Below, piece after piece: positions 8,725-18,051 of a DNA stretch of 64,000 nt (the stretch's first letter is position 1; each line of letters opens with the position of its first letter). Origin of the DNA: Zeimonas sp964538505 (GTDB lineage Bacteria > Pseudomonadota > Gammaproteobacteria > Burkholderiales > Burkholderiaceae_E). The notes under the pieces are model-generated. The model had not been told where the DNA came from and made no database searches. It was given only the letters and a program-made list of their open reading frames with translations. A program made the translations under genes and the position numbers. The stretch lies in contig CAZIDY010000003.1 of assembly GCA_964538505.1 (NCBI GenBank), forward strand, positions 62,001-126,000. Direction: 5' to 3'.

Positions 8725-9786
8725 GTGAAGCTCAAGAGGGAAGCAAAGACACTGAAAACCAAGGCGATAGCCTCATTGAAGCGCGGGCTCGAAGCGTTCA
8801 ATAGCCACGACGACGATGGAAGACCAGAGACAATCTTGCTGATGCTTCAACATGCCAGCGAGATGTTGGCTAAGGCATTGTTGGTTCAGAAGGGGCAGGG
8901 CGTTTTCGACAAGGAAAAGGGCACATCGATCGGTATCGAGAAGGCGTTGAATATTGCGCAATCCAAGGGCTGGGTGAGTGCTGCGCAAGCGGGGGCAGTC
9001 CGTGTCATCGACGCGATGCGCGACCAAGCCCAGCACTGGATGATCGTGGTTCCAGAAGACGCTCTCTACATCAACGCCAGGGCGTTGATCACCGCGTTGG
9101 ACGAAATCCTGACCGAGCACTTCCAGGATTCGCTTGCCAACAACCTTCCTGTGCGGGTTCTGCCCCTGTCTACTCAACCGCTTCCCGACTTCGTAATGCT
9201 GGTAAATCGGGAGTACACACAGATTCGAGATCTCCTTGCTCCAGGGCGAAGAGCGCGAGATGAGGCCAGAGGGCGAATTGCGGCACTTCTGGCGATGGAA
9301 GCTCACGTTAGCGAAGAGGTGGCGGTTTCCAAACGAGACCTGGACCGGATCGAAGAGGCGATCAGAGAGAACACTCCAGCCGAACAGGTGTTCCCACGGT
9401 TGATGACCTTGGCAACGAACGTTGAAGGAGAAGGTCCCACGATTCGCGTCCGAATATCCCGAGCCGCGGATGCTCCTGCGGTTCGGTACGTGTCAGGCGA
9501 TGACCCTGAGGGCGCGGCGGCCATCCGTGAAGTGGATCTCCAGAAGAAATATCACTGGAGCCCCAGTGCGTTGGCAGAAAAGCTAAAACTGTCAGTCAAC
9601 AAGGCCAAGGCTGTTCGCGACTTCCTTCGCATCGACAACGATCCGGCCAATGTCATGGTCTTCGAGTTCGGATCTCAGAAACATCCGCGCTATTCCGACA
9701 ACGCGTTACGCGTTCTTCGGGAAGCCATCACTCCCGAACTCGTCGCGCGAGCGTGGCGTGAGCGACTTCCCGGTCGCGGTAGATAG
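8725..9786 (+). CDS. DUF3644-like protein
   Basis: 353 residues. The N-terminal part (..LLMLQHASEMLAKALLVQKG.. then a later RDQAQHW segment) resembles DUF3644, a helical family often found beside restriction and toxin genes; the match is by eye. The C-terminal third contains a likely helix-turn-helix (about residues 270-310, SPSALAEKLKLSVNKAKAVRD) and could bind DNA. The start is GTG at 8725. It lies 78 bp behind the GIY-YIG gene on the same strand, so it may be transcribed with the operon but is not overlap-coupled like the others. The composition matches the island, and the gene ends just before the high-GC backbone resumes. Confidence 0.55.
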   Translation: MKLKREAKTLKTKAIASLKRGLEAFNSHDDDGRPETILLMLQHASEMLAKALLVQKGQGVFDKEKGTSIGIEKALNIAQSKGWVSAAQAGAVRVIDAMRDQAQHWMIVVPEDALYINARALITALDEILTEHFQDSLANNLPVRVLPLSTQPLPDFVMLVNREYTQIRDLLAPGRRARDEARGRIAALLAMEAHVSEEVAVSKRDLDRIEEAIRENTPAEQVFPRLMTLATNVEGEGPTIRVRISRAADAPAVRYVSGDDPEGAAAIREVDLQKKYHWSPSALAEKLKLSVNKAKAVRDFLRIDNDPANVMVFEFGSQKHPRYSDNALRVLREAITPELVARAWRERLPGRGR

Positions 9787-9844
9787 CGTGTTGAGCCCGG
9801 CTTGCGCTTAATCGTCAACGCACGAATCACTTCAGGAGATCTCC

Positions 9845-11755
9845 ATGCAATACCACGTCGACGGCTTCCAGCCCGGTGATCCCGATGTCCAGCCCGCTGC
9901 CCCGGGTCACCGCCAGCCGGGCGACCCGTTGCCGGAAACGGTGGATGTCCTGATCGCCGGCTCCGGACCCGCCGGCCTGTGCCTGGCCGCGCAACTGGCT
10001 CGCGTGCCGCAGATCCGCACGATGCTGGTCGAGCCCAAGCTCGGGCCGATGGAGAAGGGCCAGGCCGACGGCATCAGCGTGCGCTCGATGGAGATGTTCC
10101 AGGCCTTCGGCTTTGCCGTGAAGGTGAGTCGCGAGTCCGTGTGGATCAACGAGACGACCTTCTGGGCTCCCGCCGCCGATGCACCGCTCGTCCGCGTCGC
10201 GCGCGTGCAGGACGTGCCCGACGGCACCTCCGAGATGCCGCACGTGCTGATCAACCAGGCGCGCGTGCACGACATGTTCCTCGACATCATGCGCCGCTCG
10301 CCGAGCCGGCTCGAGCCCGACTACGGCGTGAAGGTCGCGGGCCTCGAGATCGATCCCGCCGCCACCGAGTACCCGGTCACCGTCACACTCGAGCACACCG
10401 CGCCGGGCCGCGAAGGCCAGACCACTCAGGTGCGCGCCAACTACGTGATCGGCTGCGACGGCGCACGCTCCAACGTGCGCACTGCCATCGGCGGCAAGCT
10501 GCACGGCGATGCGGCGCACCAGGCGTGGGGCGTGATGGACATCCTGGCCGTCACCGACTTCCCCGACTGGCGCATGAAATCCTTCGTGCGCTCGCAGGAC
10601 GAGGGCATCCTGATGGTGCTGCCGCGCGAGGGTGGTCATCTGGTGCGCCTGTATGTCGAGCTCGATCGCCTCGGCGAGCACGAGCGCGCCGCCGACCGCC
10701 ACATGGACGTGCAGGACATCATCGCCAAGGCGCAGCGCATCTTCCGGCCGTTCTCGCTCGACGTGAAGGAGGTCGTCTGGTGGTCGATCTACGAGATCGG
10801 CCATCGCCTGACCGACAAGTTCGACGACGTGCCCGACAACGAGGTGACCACGCGCGCGCCGCGCGTGATGCTCGCAGGCGACGCCTGCCATACGCACAGC
10901 CCGAAGGCCGGGCAGGGCATGAACGTGTCGATGGGCGACACCTTCAACCTCGGCTGGAAGCTGATCTCGGTGCTCACCGGTCGAGCCGACCCATCGCTGC
11001 TGCACAGCTACTCCGGCGAGCGTCGCGCGGCCGCCAAGGGTCTGGTGGAGTTCGACCACAAGTGGGCGCGCGTGGTGGGCGAGCGCGCCGAGGACGACGA
11101 CACGGCCGCGCTGCCGCGCGTCGCGCGCGAGTTCGTCAACAACCTGCCTTTCACCTGCGGGCTCACGATCCAGTACGAGCCGAGTGCGCTGACCGGCGCA
11201 GCCACGTACCAGGCGCTGGCCAGCGGCTTCGACATCGGCAAGCGTTTTCACTCGGCACCCGTACTTCGTGTCGCCGACGCGAAACCGATGCACCTCGGAC
11301 ACTGCGTCGAAGCCGATGCGCGCTTTCGCCTGTTCCTCTTCGCTCCCGCCGACGATGCGGGTCGACCCGGCGGCACCGTGGCGAAACTGTGCGACTGGCT
11401 CGAGCACGATCCGGCGTCGCCGCTGCGACGCCACACCGCACCCGGCGAAGACGTTGACGCCGTGATCGACACCCGCGCCGTGTTCCAGCAGCACCTGCAC
11501 GAGCTCGACTACGCCGCGATGCCGACGCTGCTGCGTCCGCACGTGGGGCGCTACGGGCTGTGCGACTACGAGAAGATCTTCTGCGTCGACTTCAAGCGCG
11601 GCGACGACATCTTCGCGATGCGCGGCATCGACCGCGCAGCCGGCTGCATGGTCGTCGTGCGGCCCGACCAGTACGTGGGCCACGTGCTTCCGCTGTCGGC
11701 GCGTGAAGCGCTGGCGGCGTACTTCGCGGGCGTGCTGCGCGTGCGGCGGGTTTGA
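9845..11755 (+). CDS. mobA: 3-hydroxybenzoate 4-monooxygenase (FAD, NADPH-dependent)
   Basis: A 636-residue flavoprotein monooxygenase of the phenol hydroxylase type, close in length and N-terminal sequence to MobA of Comamonas (639 residues). It has GSGPAG (39-44) for FAD binding, GCDGARS as the DG motif, and MLAGDACHTHSPKAGQG around residue 342 as the FAD-ribityl GD motif. A C-terminal thioredoxin-like domain follows. The expected reaction is 3-hydroxybenzoate to protocatechuate. A good ribosome site (aggag, 8 bp upstream) supports ATG 9845. No ring-cleavage genes are adjacent; it stands alone directly after the defence island. A related 3-hydroxylated aromatic substrate is possible. Confidence 0.85.
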   Translation: MQYHVDGFQPGDPDVQPAAPGHRQPGDPLPETVDVLIAGSGPAGLCLAAQLARVPQIRTMLVEPKLGPMEKGQADGISVRSMEMFQAFGFAVKVSRESVWINETTFWAPAADAPLVRVARVQDVPDGTSEMPHVLINQARVHDMFLDIMRRSPSRLEPDYGVKVAGLEIDPAATEYPVTVTLEHTAPGREGQTTQVRANYVIGCDGARSNVRTAIGGKLHGDAAHQAWGVMDILAVTDFPDWRMKSFVRSQDEGILMVLPREGGHLVRLYVELDRLGEHERAADRHMDVQDIIAKAQRIFRPFSLDVKEVVWWSIYEIGHRLTDKFDDVPDNEVTTRAPRVMLAGDACHTHSPKAGQGMNVSMGDTFNLGWKLISVLTGRADPSLLHSYSGERRAAAKGLVEFDHKWARVVGERAEDDDTAALPRVAREFVNNLPFTCGLTIQYEPSALTGAATYQALASGFDIGKRFHSAPVLRVADAKPMHLGHCVEADARFRLFLFAPADDAGRPGGTVAKLCDWLEHDPASPLRRHTAPGEDVDAVIDTRAVFQQHLHELDYAAMPTLLRPHVGRYGLCDYEKIFCVDFKRGDDIFAMRGIDRAAGCMVVVRPDQYVGHVLPLSAREALAAYFAGVLRVRRV

Positions 11756-11889
11756 CCCACCCGGGGTGGCGCAGCAGGAACGTGGGCCAGATGCTTTTCG
11801 CACATCCCGCGACGGAATGTTGCGTTTCCTTCCGTCGAATTCGTTCAACGGCCGAGAATGCAACGTGCGGTAGCGGGGTAGCGGGTTGT

Positions 11890-12288
11890 CTACCAGTCCT
11901 CGATCTGCAATCCCTGAACACGCGAGAACTCGCGCGTATTGCTGGTGACGAGCGCAAGAGCACGCGCCTTCGCCTGGCCCGCGATCAGCACGTCATACGG
12001 CCCGATCGGCGTTCCCTTCCTCTTCAGGTCTGCCCGAATTTCGCCGGCAATACGCGCGTCTTCGCGGTCGAGATCGAGAATGGCGAGATCGGCGAAGAGA
12101 AGGCGCAGCGTTTCGAGATTGAATTCGACCTGCTGGCTGCGATACGCACCGTAGTAGAGTTCATGCGCAACGACCGACGAGACGCCCAGGGAGCCGGGCT
12201 TCGCAGCCTCCATTCGCTCGAGCAGCGTTCGTGAGCGCCGCGTCACGAAAGCGATCACTGCGTTGGTGTCGAGCAGGCGAGTGATCAT
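11890..12288 (-). CDS. vapC: VapC-type PIN-domain RNase toxin
   Basis: A 132-residue PIN-domain protein with the acidic metal-binding residues in the expected places: D7 in LLDTNAV, E43 in VVAHELYYG and D99 in GPYDVLIAG, plus N117 in the SNTREF segment. Family knowledge: VapC toxins are Mg-dependent RNases that cut initiator tRNA or rRNA. The ATG at 12288 overlaps the antitoxin stop as ATGA, so the pair is one coupled operon. The gene is intact. Confidence 0.92.
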   Translation of the reverse strand: MITRLLDTNAVIAFVTRRSRTLLERMEAAKPGSLGVSSVVAHELYYGAYRSQQVEFNLETLRLLFADLAILDLDREDARIAGEIRADLKRKGTPIGPYDVLIAGQAKARALALVTSNTREFSRVQGLQIEDW

Positions 12289-12545
12289 TCGAAGGCCCGG
12301 TCCAGATCGGGTCGTTCCTGCTGCTCGGGCTGGTCTCGCTCCTGCGCCATGAAGTCTTCGCTGAATCCGCGATCGATCGCGGCGCGCAAGGATGTCCATG
12401 GTCGGGTTGCATCCGGCTTTGGTCGCAGGATCAACGCATCCCCCTCGCGCGATACCTCGACCTCATCGACGTCGAAGCGGAACTCTTTCGGCAAACGGAC
12501 TGCTTGCGAGTTACCGGACTGAAAGACTTTCGCGGTAGCGGTCAC
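12285..12545 (-). CDS. vapB: VapB-type antitoxin (AbrB/MazE swapped-hairpin fold)
   Basis: An 86-residue protein. Residues 1-45 (TATAKVFQSGNSQAVRLP, then a VEVSREGDALILRP strand pair) are the AbrB-type DNA-binding fold of VapB antitoxins. The acidic C-terminus would wrap the toxin. The start is GTG at 12545. An operator-like repeat sits 22 bp upstream, consistent with autoregulation by the VapBC complex. Confidence 0.9.
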   Translation of the reverse strand: MTATAKVFQSGNSQAVRLPKEFRFDVDEVEVSREGDALILRPKPDATRPWTSLRAAIDRGFSEDFMAQERDQPEQQERPDLDRAFE

Positions 12546-12566
12546 GATAGCGAGCCCATCGATGAT

Positions 12567-12590
12567 GTATATACGTGTGAGTATACACGT
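12567..12590 (-). promoter_or_regulatory. Operator-like repeat upstream of vapBC
   Basis: Two direct copies of GTATAYACGT (12567-12576 and 12581-12590) are spaced 14 bp start to start. Together they also form an inverted repeat, ACGTGT (12573-12578) and ACACGT (12585-12590), around a 6-bp spacer. On the minus strand TATACT lies inside it and could be the -10 element. The position just before vapB fits an autorepressor site. No clear -35 is visible. Confidence 0.55.
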
Positions 12591-12605
12591 CTGCAGTTTC
12601 TTCGT

Positions 12606-13824
12606 TCACCCCGCCAGCACGCCGACGACCAGCGCGTTGACGACATCGATGAAGAAACCGCACACCAGCGGCACGATCAGGAAGGCGCGCGGTGCGGCGC
12701 CGTACTCGCGCGTGACCGCGCTCATGTTCGCCACGGCGGTGGCCGTCGAGCCCAGCGTGATCCCGCCGAAGGCCGAGCAGATCACGGCGGCTTCGTAGTC
12801 GCGACCCATTGCGGGGAAGACCACCAGTACGGTGAAAAGCACGACGACCATGATCTGCAGCACCATCGTCACGGTGATGAACCCCAGCACCGGACGCAGC
12901 TCCCACAACTGCAGGCCCATCAGCGCCATCGTCAGGAACAGGCCGAGGCAGATGTCGGAGATCAGTGCCAGCCCCGGCTTCATCTCGTGAAAACGCCAGA
13001 GGCGACCTCCCTGCGGCGCGATCAGGTCGCCGGCCGAACGTAGAAGGATTCCTCCCAGCAGGCAGCCGACGAAGGCCGGCAGCATCAGTCCGCTCGAGCG
13101 GATCAGCGCACCGATCCCATAGCCGAGCATCAACGCAATGTTGAGCCAGAACACGGCGAGCAGCGCACCGTAGTAGTCGAGCGGAGCCTGCGCTTCCTCG
13201 CCGTACAGCGTTCCGACCTCGAGCTCCGGCATCTGCCGACGGCGCCACGGCATGCCGGCGCATCAGCCAGCCGGCGATCGGCCCGCCGATCAGGCAGGCC
13301 GCAATCAACCCAACCATGTTCGCCGCCATGCCCAGCTCGGTCGCGATCGCAATGCCGAGCACGTCGGTGAAATGCGGCGCCCAGGCCAGCGTCGTCCCGA
13401 CGCCCCCGGTGAGCGAGACCGAACCGACCATCAACCCCGTGCGCGCGTCCATGCCGAACAGCGCCGCCAGCGTCATGCCCAGGCCGTTCTGGATCAGGAT
13501 GAAGATCGTCGCCAGCAGCAGCAGGACGACCAGTTGCCAGCCGCCGCGCGAGAGCGTGCGCACGTTCGAGTTCAGGCCCAGTGCGCCGAAGAAGTACAGC
13601 AGCAGCCCATCGCGCACGCCGAGCTCGAAGGACAACTGCAGGTCGATGACGTAGTAGAGGACGCACACCGTAGCAGCGCAGAGCAGGCCGCCGACCACGG
13701 CTTCCGGGATTCCGTAGCGACGCAGCAGGTCGACGCGTGCCACCACTCCCTTGCCGACGAACAGCAGCAGGATGGCCAGTGTGAAGCTGACGAAGCGATC
13801 GAGCTCCAGCAAGCCGTCCTGCAT
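12606..13824 (-). pseudogene. gltS: Sodium/glutamate symporter GltS, frameshifted
   Basis: The first 190 residues (from ATG 13824) read as the N-terminal half of GltS, with glycine-rich TGGVGTTLAWAPHF and several membrane helices, ending near IAGWLMRRH. The C-terminal half, from PELEVG through the helices to the stop at 12606, is in a different frame. The switch between about 13255 and 13215 corresponds to one extra base or two missing bases. Both halves are well conserved, so the lesion is recent or a sequencing error. The intact product would import glutamate with sodium at the inner membrane. Its broken end lies beside the vapBC module. Confidence 0.8.
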
Positions 13825-13893
13825 CGAAAGACCGAGGGAGTTCAGCGCTTCACCTCCCGCGCCTTTCCGCGCGAGGTCGTCGCGGACAGCCCG

Positions 13894-16155
13894 TCACGTC
13901 GCACCGAGCGTCTTCCTCGCCACCGCATAGCCCTCCGCGAGATGCATCCGGATCGTCCGGGCAGAGAAGTCGTAGTGCAGCGGCGCCGTCTGCCCATCGC
14001 TTCCGTTGCGGGTGAAGCGTGTGATGCGCGTCGCAGCGCCATCACCCATCAGCTGGATGTATTCGGGCTGATGACGGATACGGGCCGCTTCCGCCGGTTC
14101 GAGGCGATCGAGGATACGGTCGACCAGCCGGCGATAGGCGCTCACCTTCTCGCGATGGCGCAGGTCGCTGCGCACCCGCTCGGAATAGACGATCTCGTCG
14201 CGCCGCAACAGCACCTCGCTCATGTTCGACGGCAGCGGGCTCGTGCCCGAGAACAGGTCGACGATGAACACGCGCTTGCCGTCCGGGCCACAGCGTTCGT
14301 TGACGAGGTCGAGCGGCGAGTTGCTGACGATGCCGCCGTCCCAGTACGCCTTGCCGTCGATGACCGTCCACGGAAATCCTGGCGGAAGACTTCCACTGGC
14401 GATGATGTGGTCTGCCGTGATCTCGTCGACGTAGCTGTCGAAGACCGCGAGTGCGGCAGTCTCGACGTCGACGGCACTGATCAGCAGGCGCACCGGGCTC
14501 GTTGCGAGCGAAGCGAAGTCGACGTACTTCGCAAGCAGCTCGCGCATCGGCGCAGTGTCGTAGTAGCTGGTCCAGCTCGCCGGAAGCTCCGGCAGCGTGC
14601 CGACGGACGGGAGCCAGCGCGGGGCGAAGAAGCCCGGGACACCGAAGGCGAGGATCTGCATCGCCGCTGCGGCGCGCTCGCCGCAGCCGAAGGGCAGCAG
14701 CGGCATCACCGCTACCGAGACATCGGACCAGAACGCTGCCAGCGCCTCGGCTGCATGCTGCGGATGACTTGCGATGATCGCGCCGTTGAAGGCGCCGATC
14801 GACACGCCGGCGACGATGTCCGGGAAGATCCGCGCTTCCTCGAGTGCCTTGACGACGCCGCATTCGAAGGCGCCGAGCGCGCCGCCTCCCTGCAGGATCA
14901 ACGCGGTCTGCGGAGGGACCCGGTCGAGCGCGAACGATGGATTGCCCAGCCGATCCTTGATCGTCGCGATATTCAGGCGATGGCGGATCCATCCCTCGAC
15001 GAGGCGGATCTCGTCGGCCGGACGATCGATCGAGAAGAGCGCACGCGGCACGTCGTCGCGCAGATAGAAAAGCGCGAAGGATCCGGCATCGAGATTGCCG
15101 CGCTGGATCCACTCCTCGCCTTCGTCGGCCGCACCGACGACGTTGAAACGGATGTCGCCGATCTCGCCGAAGAAGTACGAGACCTCGTCGTAGGGCAGCC
15201 GGCGTCCGAGCATGTTCCGCGCGACGAGACGTCCCTGCTTGACCGCGTTGTCCCAGTGCTCGATGTGGCGACGTCGGGCGAACACCGGATCGTCGAAGCT
15301 CGCCACGTCGCCGGCCGCGAACACATCAGGCGCGTTCGTGGCGAGCAGCGCATCGACGACGATGCGCCCGTCATCGAGCGCGATGCCGCTGCCCTGCAGG
15401 AACGCCGACGACGGCTCGACGCCGATCCCGACGACGACGAAATCGCAGGGCAGGCGCCGGCCGTTCACCGTCTCGACCTCGCGTACCCGTCCACGACCGT
15501 GGAAGGCGGCAACGGTGTCGTTCAGCAGCACCTGCACGCCCCGACTCGCCGCATGGCGCTCGAAGTGTCTCGAGAGGAACGGCGCCTTCAGATGGGGCAG
15601 CAGCACCGGGCCGCGCTCGACGACCGTGACTTCGATCCCGCGCTCGGCGAGCGCCATCGCGACTTCCATGCCGAGGAAGCTGCCGCCGAGCACGACGACG
15701 CGTCGCGCGCGGGCGGCGGCCTGTCGGATCGCCTGCGCATCGGACTGCTGGTGCAACGTTCGGATTCCGGCGAGCCCGGCTCCGGGTACCTGCGGACGCC
15801 TCGGGGTCGCACCGGTGGCGATCAGCAGGCGGCCGTATCCGATGCGTTCACCGCTCGCGGTCGTAACCGTGTGCTTCGCCGGGTCGACCGCAGCGATCCG
15901 CGTGCCGAGTCGCAGGCCGATCGCGTTGTCGCGATAGAAGTCCGGCGGGTGGATGAAGACCTGCGCTGCCGCATCGCCGTTACGCAATACGTCCTTCGAC
16001 AACGGCGGCCGATGGTAGGGCGGTGCGTCCTCGTCCGACACGATCAGGATCGAGCCGGTCGCCTGCTCGCTTCGCAGCGTCTGCGCGGCGGTTGCGCTGG
16101 CGAGTCCTCCGCCGACCAGCAGGAAGTCGGCGTGGTCGGATATCGCTCCCTTCAC
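13894..16155 (-). CDS. Fusion: FAD-dependent ferredoxin-reductase-type oxidoreductase + patatin-like lipase
   Basis: One uninterrupted 753-residue ORF. Residues 1-405 form a ferredoxin/rubredoxin-reductase-type flavoprotein: GGGLAS near residue 15, YHRPPLSK, the NAD-binding VVLGGSFLGMEVA near 150, FAAGD near 285 and a C-terminal reductase domain. Residues 420-750 form a patatin: oxyanion loop LQGGGALG, nucleophile elbow GVSIG with S452, and the catalytic Asp in WDGG (D606). Both halves keep their active-site residues. There is no stop or start-site evidence between them, so this looks like a true fusion. An NAD(P)H-dependent redox step tied to acyl hydrolysis is a guess. It is followed in the same direction by frameshifted gltS. 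Confidence 0.82.
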   Translation of the reverse strand: MKGAISDHADFLLVGGGLASATAAQTLRSEQATGSILIVSDEDAPPYHRPPLSKDVLRNGDAAAQVFIHPPDFYRDNAIGLRLGTRIAAVDPAKHTVTTASGERIGYGRLLIATGATPRRPQVPGAGLAGIRTLHQQSDAQAIRQAAARARRVVVLGGSFLGMEVAMALAERGIEVTVVERGPVLLPHLKAPFLSRHFERHAASRGVQVLLNDTVAAFHGRGRVREVETVNGRRLPCDFVVVGIGVEPSSAFLQGSGIALDDGRIVVDALLATNAPDVFAAGDVASFDDPVFARRRHIEHWDNAVKQGRLVARNMLGRRLPYDEVSYFFGEIGDIRFNVVGAADEGEEWIQRGNLDAGSFALFYLRDDVPRALFSIDRPADEIRLVEGWIRHRLNIATIKDRLGNPSFALDRVPPQTALILQGGGALGAFECGVVKALEEARIFPDIVAGVSIGAFNGAIIASHPQHAAEALAAFWSDVSVAVMPLLPFGCGERAAAAMQILAFGVPGFFAPRWLPSVGTLPELPASWTSYYDTAPMRELLAKYVDFASLATSPVRLLISAVDVETAALAVFDSYVDEITADHIIASGSLPPGFPWTVIDGKAYWDGGIVSNSPLDLVNERCGPDGKRVFIVDLFSGTSPLPSNMSEVLLRRDEIVYSERVRSDLRHREKVSAYRRLVDRILDRLEPAEAARIRHQPEYIQLMGDGAATRITRFTRNGSDGQTAPLHYDFSARTIRMHLAEGYAVARKTLGAT

Positions 16156-16284
16156 AGCTTCGGCTTGCTCGCCTTGCCCTCGCGCTTCTCGGCGACGGCG
16201 AGTCTTGTTGTTCTTTGCATGTCACTACCTCCGTTTTCTCGGGACCGTCATGCTAAACAAGGGCGGTATCGATTCCTGCCCGCT

Positions 16285-18051
16285 TCAGAACGGCCAGAAC
16301 ACCGGAATGAAGATCACGCCCAGCACCCAGAAGATCAGGTTCAGCGGCAGCCCGACCTTGACGAAGTCGCTGAAGCGATAGCCGCCCGCCCCGTAGACCA
16401 TCGTATTCGTCTGGTAGCCCACCGGCGTGGCGAAGCTGGTCGAGGCGGCGAAGGTCACCGCGATCAGGAAGGGCGTGGCATCGACGTCCATCAGCCGGGC
16501 CGTCGACATGCCCACCGGCGTGAGCAGTACCGCGGCAGCGGCATTGCTCATGAACTCGGAGAGCAGGATCGCCATCAGGTACAGCACCGCCAGCACCGTC
16601 AAAGGCCCGTAGCCGCTCACCAGACCGACCGTGTTCTCGACGATGAAGCGCGCAGCACCCGTCTCGCTCATCGCGATGCCCAGCGGCAGCAGGCCGGCCA
16701 TCAGGATGATGATGCGCCAGTCGATCGCGTCGTAGACGTCTTCCGCGTCGAGGCAGCCCGCGAGCGTCAGCGCGACGGCACCGGCCAGCGATGTGACCGA
16801 GATCGGCGCCCATCCAATCGCGGAGACGCCGATCACCAGCGCCATCGTGACCAGCGCGAAGGGCGCACGCCAGCCCATCGGCTTTTCCGGTTGGCGCTCG
16901 GACAGCACGATCACGTTCGTGTCCTTGCGCAGCGCTGCCATTCCGGATTCGGGGATCAGCATCAGCAGAATGTCGCCGACCTGCAGCCGGGCGCTGCGCA
17001 GTTCGTCGCGCAGCACGTGGCCGCGCCGGTGAAGCGCGAGCGCCGTCGTGTCGTGATTCCAGCCGAAATCGAGCATGCCCAGGCTGCTGCCGATCACGCG
17101 GGAACGGGGCGCGATCATCACTTCGGTGAGCACCTGCTCGACTTCCTCGAAGGAGCGTTGCTTGAGCTTGAACTCCGCGTTCACCTCGAGCCCGGCCTCC
17201 TTGCGCAGCTCGTCGAGCTTCGACCAGTCGCCGCGCGCCAGCAGGATGTCGCCCTCCTGCAGCGTCTGCGACCTCGGCGAATGAACCTTCTGGTTCTCGC
17301 GCAGCAGCTCCAGCACGAAGACGCCGAATTCCTCGCCGAGCTTCGCTTCGCCGACCGAGGTGCCGATCAGCGACGATTCCGGCATCACGCGCAGCTCGGT
17401 GATGTACTTGCCCAGCTCGTAGCGCTCGACCAGCTCGACGCTGCGCGCGTCCGGCAGCAGCCAGCGCCCGATCGTGAGCAGATAGAGGCAGCCCGTCACG
17501 AAGCAGATGACGCCGAGCGGGGTGAACTCGAACATCGTGAAACCGGGATGCCCGAGATCCCTCGCCATGCCGTTGACGAGCAGGTTGGTCGAGGTGCCGA
17601 CCAGCGTGCAAACGCCTGCCATCTGCGACACGTACGACAGCGGGATCAGCGCCTTCGACGCCGACATGCCGATACTCGCCGTTGCGGCGATCACGATCGG
17701 CATCAGCACCGCCACCACTGCGGTGTTGTTGACGAAGGGCGCGATCGCCGCCAGCACGGCGAACAGGATGACGAGGAACTGCGTCGGCGATCCGGCGCGG
17801 CCGAGCAGGTTGCCGATTCCCGCGAGCGCGCCGCTGTTCTGCAGCCCCGCGGCCAGCACGAACATCGCGGCTACCGTGATCGTGGCGGAATTGCTGAATC
17901 CGCTGAGTGCCTGCCCGGTGTCGATCAGGCCGGTCAGCGCGAGGCTGGTCAGCACCAGCAGCGCCACGGCGTCGATGCGCAGCTTCTCCGTGGCGAACAA
18001 CAGCACCGCGGCGAGCGAGATGAAGAGAACGACGGCGATGTCGAGCGTCAT
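16285..18051 (-). CDS. SLC13/DASS-family permease with two RCK_C (TrkA-C) domains
   Basis: 588 residues with the divalent anion:sodium symporter layout: N-terminal helices containing FVNNTAVVAVLMP and GTSTNLLVNG (SLC13 signature), then a cytoplasmic region of about 200 residues with two TrkA-C-like domains (..VMPESSLIGTSVGE.. and ..APRSRVIGSSL..). A second transmembrane half contains FMSNAAAAVLLTP and ATPVGYQTN. Likely substrates are sulfate or dicarboxylates, and the sequence does not decide between them. The RCK domains suggest ligand control from the cytoplasm. It lies upstream of the FAD-patatin fusion on the same strand with a 129-bp gap. Confidence 0.85.
   Translation of the reverse strand: MTLDIAVVLFISLAAVLLFATEKLRIDAVALLVLTSLALTGLIDTGQALSGFSNSATITVAAMFVLAAGLQNSGALAGIGNLLGRAGSPTQFLVILFAVLAAIAPFVNNTAVVAVLMPIVIAATASIGMSASKALIPLSYVSQMAGVCTLVGTSTNLLVNGMARDLGHPGFTMFEFTPLGVICFVTGCLYLLTIGRWLLPDARSVELVERYELGKYITELRVMPESSLIGTSVGEAKLGEEFGVFVLELLRENQKVHSPRSQTLQEGDILLARGDWSKLDELRKEAGLEVNAEFKLKQRSFEEVEQVLTEVMIAPRSRVIGSSLGMLDFGWNHDTTALALHRRGHVLRDELRSARLQVGDILLMLIPESGMAALRKDTNVIVLSERQPEKPMGWRAPFALVTMALVIGVSAIGWAPISVTSLAGAVALTLAGCLDAEDVYDAIDWRIIILMAGLLPLGIAMSETGAARFIVENTVGLVSGYGPLTVLAVLYLMAILLSEFMSNAAAAVLLTPVGMSTARLMDVDATPFLIAVTFAASTSFATPVGYQTNTMVYGAGGYRFSDFVKVGLPLNLIFWVLGVIFIPVFWPF

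Noticed and set aside
12606..13253. C-terminal half of gltS as an independent gene from ATG 13253
   Set aside because: It lacks a ribosome site and half of the transporter; the N-terminal half directly upstream completes it apart from a frameshift.
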